Of a stretch of 26,602 bases of DNA, positions 1 through 6,146 are shown in pieces (the stretch's first letter is position 1; every line of letters begins with the position of its first letter). The notes beneath the pieces were generated by a model. The model saw nothing but the letters and a program-made list of their open reading frames with translations. It searched no databases and was not told the DNA's origin. The stretch is from JBCCGI01 sp039029355. Lineage in GTDB: Bacteria; Planctomycetota; UBA1135; GCA-002686595. The translations under genes and the position numbers were made by a program. Where the stretch lies: assembly GCA_039029355.1 (NCBI GenBank), contig JBCCGI010000097.1, forward strand, positions 1-26,602, in the 5' to 3' direction.

Positions 1-59
1 CCGGGGCCCCGGTGTGTGCGGGCGCCTTTTTGGGCGGCGTTCCGCGTGTTCCCGGCGCG

Positions 60-83
60 CCGCGGGGGGTCGCCCCCCGGCGG
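60..83. terminator. GC-rich hairpin beyond the 140-514 gene
   Basis: Six G (64-69) and six C (73-78) pair around a TCG loop, and the pairing extends outward through 60-63 and 79-83 with one bulge. It lies about 55 bases past the stop of the minus-strand membrane protein gene, so it may end that transcript. There is no T-tract next to it. The rest of 1-139 shows no gene that I can support. Confidence 0.35.
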
Positions 84-139
84 CCCGCGTCTTTGCGTCA
101 ACGGTACTCCTTCAGCCCGCGCCCTCGCAGCCGCAACTC

Positions 140-514
140 CTAGCTCGCGGAGTCAGGTGCGACCTTCGACCCTCGGGATCGCTGAACCACGAGCCCTACG
201 ACGCGGAGGAACCCCCACCAGGCGAACGTGACCAGACCGGCGGGCAGCCAGCCGAGGAGGAACAAGGCCATGAGCTTCGCGCCGTCCGCAAAGGCCTCGT
301 CGGGTGGGTCGGGCATCGCCTGCCAGGCCTCGTAGCCGTAGTAGCTTCCGGCGACGAGCCCCGCCCAGAGGACGAGAATCCCGAGCAGGACTGCGACGCA
401 CTGCACCGCGATCCGGCATCGCCAGGTGGCGATCAGGACCATGAGCAGGCTGAACCCGAGCGCGGGGCACGCGATCGTCAGGAGCGTCGAGTGGTAGGGG
501 GTCAGTGCGAGCAT
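140..514 (-). CDS. small membrane protein, unknown function
   Basis: A 124-residue protein with three clear hydrophobic stretches, at about residues 8-30, 34-60 and 82-112. The second ends in an aromatic GSYYGY patch, and a short acidic, proline-rich loop (about 63-78) precedes the third. The tail is basic, then Ser-rich. The reading frame stays open to 673, but the extra N-terminus is Arg/Ala-rich and unlike a protein, so I start at the ATG just before the first helix. No good ribosome binding site precedes it. I do not recognise the family. It stands alone on the minus strand, with the hairpin-rich gap 515-973 upstream. Membrane location is inferred from hydrophobicity; the function is unknown. 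Confidence 0.6.
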   Translation of the reverse strand: MLALTPYHSTLLTIACPALGFSLLMVLIATWRCRIAVQCVAVLLGILVLWAGLVAGSYYGYEAWQAMPDPPDEAFADGAKLMALFLLGWLPAGLVTFAWWGFLRVVGLVVQRSRGSKVAPDSAS

Positions 515-973
515 GGTGTAGCGGCCGGCGAGGGAGGTCCCTCCCCACTCCGAGGGCAAATCCCGCGCGCAAGATAGCCACGCTAGAGCCGTGCTGGCCT
601 CCAGAGCCCGCTCCCGAGCCTGTCTCGTAGGCGACGCGAAAGCGGCCTTCGCGGCAAGCGAGCGCCGCCGCACGATGCGCGGATGCGGACGCTGCTCGCG
701 CTGATCCGGTGCCGTCCCCCATGCGGGAAGGGGGTACGGCCGTCAGAAGGTGACTTGAATGGCCTGCGCAAAGGCACGGGACCCGTTCTCGGGGGTCACC
801 CCAGCACGGCGAGGCTCGACAGAACCGCGTTGCTGGCTGAAGGCGGCTCGACTCGACTCCGGTTCGACCTCTACGAGCCGCGACTGCCCGTCACGAAGCG
901 GGCACTGCCTCGCGGCATCTACCGGTCTCGTTCATCCCGGCGCGCGTAGCCCCGGCTTGCTGCGCGAGCTACA
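515..973. other. 459-base gene-free stretch rich in hairpins
   Basis: I see no convincing gene here; the open frames are Arg/Pro/Ser-rich shadows. The right half can fold extensively. One stem pairs 711-720 with 730-740, ten pairs with one bulged T. A six-pair stem (749-754 with 795-800) encloses two smaller hairpins (762-775 and 776-786). A seven-pair stem joins 844-850 and 874-880, and a six-pair stem joins 885-890 and 899-904. The series could be a structured RNA, a leader, or a REP-like repeat. It matches no RNA family that I can name. Strand is undecided. Confidence 0.4.
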
Positions 974-1001
974 TGGAGCGCTGATGGGACTCGAACCCAC
1001 G
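974..1001 (-). pseudogene. 3' end remnant of a tRNA-Gly
   Basis: Read on the minus strand, this is the T-arm (stem GTGGG/CCCAT around TTCGAGT), the acceptor 3' strand and CCA. It matches bases 2469-2497 of the intact tRNA-Gly except for one missing C in the acceptor, including 21 identical bases in a row. Upstream, where the anticodon and D arms should be, there is no tRNA fold, and the 3' end of the 1027-1239 gene begins 26 bases away. It is a partial copy, not a working tRNA. Possible origins are an integration site left in a tRNA 3' end or an old tandem duplication. Confidence 0.75.
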
Positions 1002-1026
1002 CGCCACGAGGTGCGGGAGAGCCCGC

Positions 1027-1239
1027 CTACCCCTCCGGCTCCTGCGGCTTCTCCTCTTCCACCTGGGCCTCCGGGATCTCGTCCATCGGGTTCACCGGCA
1101 CATCGGCCTCACCCGCCAGCTTCTTGCGTTCCTGCTCGTCCTTGAGCTGGGCGCGGCGCTCCGCCTTCTCGCGGCGCTTGAAGTGCTTCTCGCGTTCGCG
1201 GCGGCGCTTCTCGACGGACTGAGTCGGTTTCCTGCCCAT
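1027..1239 (-). CDS. small highly charged coiled-coil protein
   Basis: A 70-residue protein. Residues 9-43 are an almost unbroken run of Lys, Arg and Glu that should form a basic helix or coiled coil. The C-terminal third is acidic and proline-rich (VNPMDEIPEAQ onward). The start is well supported: a perfect AGGAGG (complement of 1248-1253) lies eight bases before the ATG. No enzyme motif is visible. The basic helix and acidic tail suggest nucleic-acid or ribosome contact, but that is inference. It lies on the same strand as the 1348 gene and just before the tRNA remnant. Confidence 0.7.
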   Translation of the reverse strand: MGRKPTQSVEKRRREREKHFKRREKAERRAQLKDEQERKKLAGEADVPVNPMDEIPEAQVEEEKPQEPEG

Positions 1240-1347
1240 GGTGTGAGCCTCCTGGTGGTGCGTTGTTTCTCGGGCGCGGCCGGGGCGGCCCGGCGCGGTA
1301 TTGCGATGAGATGCGGGGAGCAGTGATGGGAGTTCAGCCCTACGATC

Positions 1348-1866
1348 CTAGCCCTCGCGTCGCGCGTCTGGGCAAACCCGGACTTCGCCTCCGCGCAGGA
1401 ACTTGAGCAGCCCTGACGCCTCGCGTGCAGGCTCACCGCTGAGTACTTCGAACGCGGCCCGGGCGTCCTCGGGGAGCATGGGCCGCTCCTTCGCGGCGCG
1501 CTCGATCAGGCTTTGGGTGTGCTCTTCCCCGAAGCGCTCACCGGTGAGCGGCAGCTCTTGAGCTGATGCCCGCGCGAGCCCGGTCTTGGCGCCCTCGGCG
1601 AGCGCGCGCGCGTCGGTGGGACCGATGCGCTGTCCGCAGGGCAGGAAGTAGGCGCTCGGCGTCCACAGCGTCGTGCCGCCCTGCTGGAACTTCAGCTGCA
1701 GGCTCGGATCTGGATCGGAGGTCATTCGCGGTCGCCAGCCGTGGGTGGCCGCGAGGTCGAGGATGCCCAGCCATAGGTCTAGATCGACCCGGACGCTGCC
1801 GGAGGAGCTGCGGAGGGAGAGGTAGACGGCGAGCCTCGTGGGGCTGGTGGATGGCGGGGGATGCAC
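1348..1866 (-). CDS. hypothetical protein, 172 aa
   Basis: A soluble protein of 172 residues, without signal peptide or membrane segment. I do not recognise it. Residues 11-36 look like beta strands followed by a helix (RLAVYLSLRS then DLWLGILDLAATHGW). The middle has a WTPSAYFLPCG motif near residues 68-78, and the C-terminal half is helical with many Glu and Arg. The start is a GTG with an AGGA about six bases upstream; the next in-frame Met, at residue 48, would remove the first predicted strands. Amino-acid composition looks like a real protein, unlike the opposite-strand frames. It is followed on the same strand by the 1027-1239 gene after 108 bases. Confidence 0.6.
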   Translation of the reverse strand: MHPPPSTSPTRLAVYLSLRSSSGSVRVDLDLWLGILDLAATHGWRPRMTSDPDPSLQLKFQQGGTTLWTPSAYFLPCGQRIGPTDARALAEGAKTGLARASAQELPLTGERFGEEHTQSLIERAAKERPMLPEDARAAFEVLSGEPAREASGLLKFLRGGEVRVCPDARREG

Positions 1867-1972
1867 GCCGGTTCCTGCGAGTACGGATCGAGTGCCCGCG
1901 GAACGAGGTCGGCCTGCGCGTTAGGTGCTTGCCGGGGCGGAGCGTAGCCCCGCCCGGCTCAGGACTCGGCTG

Positions 1973-2275
1973 CTACCAGCGGCCGCCGCCGCCTCCCCGG
2001 CCGCCGCCGCCGCCGCCGCGGTTCTGGCGCTCCTGCGCTTCGTTGACGCGGATGTCGCGTCCGTCGAGGTTGGTGCCGTCCAGGTCCTTGATGCAGTCCT
2101 GGGCCTCCTGGTCGCTGCCCATTTCGACGAAGGCGAAGCCGCGCGGGCGGCCGGTCTCGCGATCGGAGACGATGTGGCAGTCGGAGACGGTGCGTCCGCC
2201 CAAGGAGAAGGCGGCGCGGAGGTTGTCCTCGGTCGTGTCCCAGGACAGGTTGCCGACGTAGAGTCGCTTACCCAT
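1973..2275 (-). CDS. RNA-binding protein, single RRM with Gly-rich tail
   Basis: A 100-residue RNA recognition motif protein. RNP2 is LYVGNL (residues 5-10) and RNP1 is RGFAFVEM (45-52), both intact, including the aromatic residues that stack on RNA bases. The RRM spans about 3-80. The tail (about 86-100) is almost only Gly and Arg and ends in Trp. This is the usual shape of small bacterial RRM proteins, some of which respond to cold; their role is thought to be RNA chaperoning. The frame is open upstream to 2419, but I start at MGKRLYVG because the RRM begins there. No strong ribosome binding site is seen. It lies downstream of tRNA-Gly on the same strand, 193 bases away. Confidence 0.9.
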   Translation of the reverse strand: MGKRLYVGNLSWDTTEDNLRAAFSLGGRTVSDCHIVSDRETGRPRGFAFVEMGSDQEAQDCIKDLDGTNLDGRDIRVNEAQERQNRGGGGGGRGGGGGRW

Positions 2276-2433
2276 GGCTGATTTCGAATCGGTTTTCGGT
2301 CTTGGAGTTGGAACGTTGCTCGGCTGACCAGACGACTCAGGGAAGAGCAGGCAGGGCAGGCGGGCGGTCATCGCGTGACGGGAGGGTGGCGTTAGCACAC
2401 CCGCGCCGCACGACCGCACCCCGTCGGATTTAG

Positions 2434-2451
2434 GGAGGCCGTAGAGCCTCC
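2434..2451 (-). terminator. hairpin after tRNA-Gly
   Basis: GGAGGC (2434-2439) pairs with GCCTCC (2446-2451) around a six-base loop, about 17 bases beyond the encoded CCA of tRNA-Gly on the minus strand. There is no T-tract. It could end or process the tRNA transcript before the RRM gene. Confidence 0.4.
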
Positions 2452-2468
2452 TGGATCAAAGAGATGCT

Positions 2469-2544
<76 letters not shown>

Positions 2545-2741
2545 TCTCAACCCCGGCCGTTGGGCCGAGGCGGTCAGGGAGCTTAGCGCGGCGCGCCGCA
2601 GGCGTCCATGGGGCGCTCGGGACGGGGCAGAGATCGCCGTGGGCGGCCGCGGAACGGCCGTTCTTCGAGGTGCCGGCTAGGATCGGGGCGGGGTTTGGAG
2701 CGTTCCGGGCCCCTGCCCCACGTCTTGTCCAGGAGGTCGCC

Positions 2742-3164
2742 ATGCGCGCTTGGTTGCTCGCCCTTGGGTTGGTTCTCGCCGCCGTTCCCGTCGTGCTCGC
2801 CGTGGAAGGAGAGCGGCGGAAGGTCGTCGCGGAGAGCTATGCGGTCGACGTCTCGCTCAAAGGGGCTTCGTCGATCGAGGAGTCGGTTGGGAGCCCGTTC
2901 GTGCAGCAGGTCGTCGCCGAGCTCGAGGGGGTGCTCGTGGACGCGTCGTACGACACGGCCGTTGCGAGCGTCGTGCGCTGTCTCGAAGCGGCGTACGGCG
3001 GAGACGCGGGCGGCGCCGTCGTGACTCCGCCGGGCTACAAGGCACGGTGGTGTCCGGAGACCCAGCAGTGGATCATCGTCTGCTGCGATCACGGGATCGT
3101 CGAGGTAGCGCTCGAAGGCGAGACGGTGATCGTCGACGTGGTGCGCACGCAAGAGCTCGAGTAG
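2742..3164 (+). CDS. short exported protein, unknown function
   Basis: A 140-residue protein with an N-terminal signal peptide: basic start MRA, then a hydrophobic core to about residue 20 and an Ala-Val end. The start is set by AGGAGG at 2731-2736, five bases before the ATG; a longer frame from 2670 lacks such a site. The mature part is mixed alpha/beta with four Cys, one in the middle and three near the C-terminus (WCPETQQW and a CC pair), which may form disulfides outside the membrane. I recognise no family. A strong hairpin at 3186-3209 follows, so it is probably a single-gene unit. Confidence 0.7.
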   Translation: MRAWLLALGLVLAAVPVVLAVEGERRKVVAESYAVDVSLKGASSIEESVGSPFVQQVVAELEGVLVDASYDTAVASVVRCLEAAYGGDAGGAVVTPPGYKARWCPETQQWIIVCCDHGIVEVALEGETVIVDVVRTQELE

Positions 3165-3185
3165 CGGGCGTGTGGGGACGGCCGT

Positions 3186-3209
3186 GGAGAGCGCCGCTCG
3201 GCGCTCTCC
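3186..3209 (+). terminator. perfect 11-bp hairpin after the 2742 gene
   Basis: Bases 3186-3196 are the exact reverse complement of 3199-3209, leaving a minimal loop. It starts 21 bases past the stop codon. No T-tract follows. Confidence 0.55.
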
Positions 3210-3327
3210 GACCGGGTCTGGCGGCTCTGGAGCTGGGCATCCGCCGCTCGCCGTAGCGGCCGGGGCGAATGCTCCTAGCATGGAGCGCAGTCGCCCCTCG
3301 CACCTCGTTCCTGCCGAGCCCCTCACC

Positions 3328-6021
3328 ATGCGCTCCCCCCTCTGCCTCGCATTCCTCGCCGGCTCCCTCTCCGCCCAGACCCCCGGCGTCGTCGACTGGG
3401 ATCCCACGCCGCCGCCGACCGCGAGCTGGCCGGTGTTCGTCGACATCGGCGATCAGGTCGGAGCACCGGGGACCGACTTCAAGGACATCGGCTCGGGGCG
3501 CGGGCAGGCCTGGGTCGACGTGGTGGGGCCCGATCCCAGCGATCCGGGCAACCCGCTGAAGGTCGGCGGGCCGGACGGCGTGCTCGATCTGGTGCAGGCC
3601 AACTCGAACTCGCCGGGGATGCCGATCGGCTTGCCGCCGATGTTCTGGACCGTGCCGGAGATCGGCACGCAGCAGGCGCCGTGCCTCCTTCTTCGCCGTG
3701 AGGCGTCGGGGCAGTTCGTCGACGTCGCGGGCGTGCTGTCGGCCGGCTCGCCCGAGGGCTTCAACATGCAGTACCCCGGCGGCTCGCCGTGGGGCGTCAC
3801 CTCGGCGGACTACGACGGCGACGGGGACTCGGACCTCTTCTATCCCTGCGGTGGCTTCAACTGTGCGAGCCCCAACGCGTTGATGCGCAACGGGGGCGAC
3901 GGCACCTTCGAGAACGTCGGCGCGTCCGCGGGGCTGGTCGGCACGCAGCCGACCTTCTCGGCGGCGTGGTTCGACGCGGACCTCGACGGCGACCTTGACC
4001 TCTACGTGGCGAACGCGGGAGGCCTGCTCGACAACTTCTTCACCGGGCCGGATCCCGATCCGACCGATCGGCTGTACCGCAACGACGGCGCGGGCGGGCT
4101 GACCGACGTCGCCGTGCAGTCGGGCACAAATCTGAAGAGCAGCAGCTTCTCGGTCGCGACCGGCGACCTGGACCTCGACGGCGACACCGACCTGGTCGTG
4201 TCGTGCTTCATGCAGATCTGCAAGGCGTTCTACAACCGCGGCGACGGGACCTTCTCGTTCATGACGCCCGAGCAGAACCCAAGCTGGTCCTTTGCGCTCG
4301 ACGATCTGATGGTCGATCCGACCGTGCCTGCGAACCCGCCGGCGGAGGACTTCCAGTCGCTGCTGCCGGGGATGAGCGACACGCTGCCCGTGCTCCCGCA
4401 CTGGTCGATGCCGGTCGAGCTGGCCGACTTCAACGGCGACCGTTGGCTCGACGTCGCCTTCGTCGGTTGGGCCTCGCAGCTGGCCGACGACGACCCCGAG
4501 AGTGCCTTCGGCGCGTTCTTCACGCACGCCGAGCGCTCCTACCTCTACCTGAACCGCGGCGACCAGGACGGCGACGGCGTCGGCGATGGCGAGTTCCGCG
4601 AGGCGGCTGTGGAGATCGGCTTCGAGCACATCGGCGGCGCGATGGGCATGGTCGTCGGCGACTACAACGGCGACGGCTTCCCCGACGTGTACGTGGGCGG
4701 CGGCGGGCCGGACCTCGACTCGCAGCTGGAGGAGGACTACCTCTACATCAACGAGCCCACCGCTTGGCCGGCGGACTTCCAGCAGGACCCCGATCAGCCG
4801 CTGAGCCAAGCGCTCTACGAGATCGGCGCGCTCGCGGGCGTGTACGGCAACACCTTCATGTGCCACGGCCTGACGGCCGTGCGCGAGGGCGAGCGCGTCG
4901 ACGTGCTGGTCGGCAACGGCGGCCCGGCGATCTACGACGACGGGCAGGCGAACGTCTACTACGCGAACACCGGCAACGCGGACGGGCAGCCGTACGGGCT
5001 GCTCGACGTCGTGCTGCAGGCGACGCGTTCGGCGCCGGGTGCGATCGGGGCGCGGGTTGAGGTGATCCGCGACGGCGCCGGCGGCGCGGGCCAGGTGCTG
5101 GTGCGCGAGCAGTCCGGCGGCGCGCGCTTCGCCTCGCACAACACCGGGCCGCTGTCGTTCGGGATGGGGCAGGGCGGCGCGCTCTTCGTGAACGTGCACT
5201 GGGAGAGCGGCGTGCGCCAGGGGCAGCTCGTTTGGCCCTTCACCACGCCCGACGCGGTGACGCTGACCGAGCCCGGGCTGTCGTTCGCGCTCGACGCGGT
5301 CTACCCGGCGGGCGGAGGTTTCGAGCTTAGCCTCAGCGCTTCGACGGACGTCGCGCCGGGCGTGGTGGGGCAGTTGCTGTTCGCGTTGCTACAGCCTGCT
5401 CCGGGCGGGCAGGGCTTCACGCTGGCGGCGCTCCTGCCGGTGCTCGGTCCGGTTGCGGTCGCGCCGGGAGCGCCGCTCGAGCTCGCGTCTCCGATCGGCT
5501 CGGCGGGCGCGGGGCTCTACGCCCTGGCGCTGGTGGACACGACGACCTTCGAGGTGCTGGGCGCAGGCGCGGTGTGGCACGAGCCCGCGCTGGAAGGCGG
5601 CCCGGCGCCGGCGTCGTACACGCCTCCGAGCGGCGCGCCGACCTCAGCCGCCGTCGAGCCGCGCAACCTCGCGCCCGCGCGGCGCAGCGTGATCGTGCGC
5701 GCCGACGCGGTCGAGCTGGCGCCGGCGCGCGTGCCGGTGGTGTACGAGTGGCTCGATACGACCGGCGCCGGCGAGCGCGCGCTCTCCGGCGGCGACGTGC
5801 TGCGTTGGAACGACGGCCTGGTGACGCTCGAGCTGCACGGGCCGCACCTCGCGACGCTCGACTTCCGCGCCGACGTGCCGCTCGTCACGGCGGGGCGCCC
5901 GGTGACGTGCTGCGAGCTCGTCTCCGCGACTCCCGGCGTGCTGCTGCGCTTCCCCGGCGCGAAAAGCTATCTCGTGGACGGCGTCGAGTACGCGGCGGAC
6001 GGCAGGCGCTTGACGTTCTAG
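3328..6021 (+). CDS. exported FG-GAP/VCBS protein with ASPIC/UnbV domain
   Basis: An 897-residue exported protein of the CRTAC1-like, ASPIC/UnbV group. A short signal peptide (MRSPLCLAFLAG, ending near SLSAQ) sets the start; the frame is open from 3172 without further protein-like sequence. Calcium-binding FG-GAP/VCBS repeats with DxDxDGxxD cores occur near residues 161 (DYDGDGDSD), 216 (DADLDGDLD), 280 (DLDLDGDTD), 368 (DFNGDRWLD) and 445 (DYNGDGFPD); these usually build a beta-propeller. An ASPIC/UnbV domain follows at about 565-640 (GAIGARVEV, then SHNTGPLSFGMG). The last 230 residues form another beta-rich region without a family I know. The role is probably cell-surface or matrix binding; the ligand is unknown. 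A hairpin pair follows at 6023-6060. Confidence 0.9.
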   Translation: MRSPLCLAFLAGSLSAQTPGVVDWDPTPPPTASWPVFVDIGDQVGAPGTDFKDIGSGRGQAWVDVVGPDPSDPGNPLKVGGPDGVLDLVQANSNSPGMPIGLPPMFWTVPEIGTQQAPCLLLRREASGQFVDVAGVLSAGSPEGFNMQYPGGSPWGVTSADYDGDGDSDLFYPCGGFNCASPNALMRNGGDGTFENVGASAGLVGTQPTFSAAWFDADLDGDLDLYVANAGGLLDNFFTGPDPDPTDRLYRNDGAGGLTDVAVQSGTNLKSSSFSVATGDLDLDGDTDLVVSCFMQICKAFYNRGDGTFSFMTPEQNPSWSFALDDLMVDPTVPANPPAEDFQSLLPGMSDTLPVLPHWSMPVELADFNGDRWLDVAFVGWASQLADDDPESAFGAFFTHAERSYLYLNRGDQDGDGVGDGEFREAAVEIGFEHIGGAMGMVVGDYNGDGFPDVYVGGGGPDLDSQLEEDYLYINEPTAWPADFQQDPDQPLSQALYEIGALAGVYGNTFMCHGLTAVREGERVDVLVGNGGPAIYDDGQANVYYANTGNADGQPYGLLDVVLQATRSAPGAIGARVEVIRDGAGGAGQVLVREQSGGARFASHNTGPLSFGMGQGGALFVNVHWESGVRQGQLVWPFTTPDAVTLTEPGLSFALDAVYPAGGGFELSLSASTDVAPGVVGQLLFALLQPAPGGQGFTLAALLPVLGPVAVAPGAPLELASPIGSAGAGLYALALVDTTTFEVLGAGAVWHEPALEGGPAPASYTPPSGAPTSAAVEPRNLAPARRSVIVRADAVELAPARVPVVYEWLDTTGAGERALSGGDVLRWNDGLVTLELHGPHLATLDFRADVPLVTAGRPVTCCELVSATPGVLLRFPGAKSYLVDGVEYAADGRRLTF

Positions 6022-6022
6022 G

Positions 6023-6060
6023 CGCGCGTCTTCACGCGCGGTTCACGGCTTTTCTCCGTG
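6023..6060 (+). terminator. two tandem hairpins after the FG-GAP gene
   Basis: CGCGCGT (6023-6029) pairs with ACGCGCG (6034-6040) around CTTC. CACGG (6044-6048) pairs with CCGTG (6056-6060) around a loop holding four T. They begin right after the stop codon at 6019-6021. Confidence 0.5.
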
Positions 6061-6146
6061 CTTCCGCGCGCGCCAGTTGACGGGATAGGGGCTCCGCGGA
6101 CGCAGCGCGCGTCCGCCCGCTCCTTCACTCCCTGCTCGTCTCGCAC

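Noticed and set aside
957..1060. A complete tRNA, permuted tRNA or tmRNA end at the tRNA-like remnant
   Set aside because: No D-arm or seven-base anticodon loop can be built upstream, the TGTAGCTC after the CCA has no matching D-stem, and the neighbouring gene occupies the space.
759..1145. 128-residue plus-strand frame
   Set aside because: Crosses the tRNA remnant and the opposite-strand 1027-1239 gene, which has a perfect ribosome binding site. Pro/Arg-rich composition.
3073..5199. 708-residue open frame opposite the FG-GAP gene
   Set aside because: It is a shadow: composition is dominated by Arg, Val, Ala and His in a pattern that mirrors the Asp-rich repeats, with no domain. The plus-strand frame has a signal peptide and known repeats.
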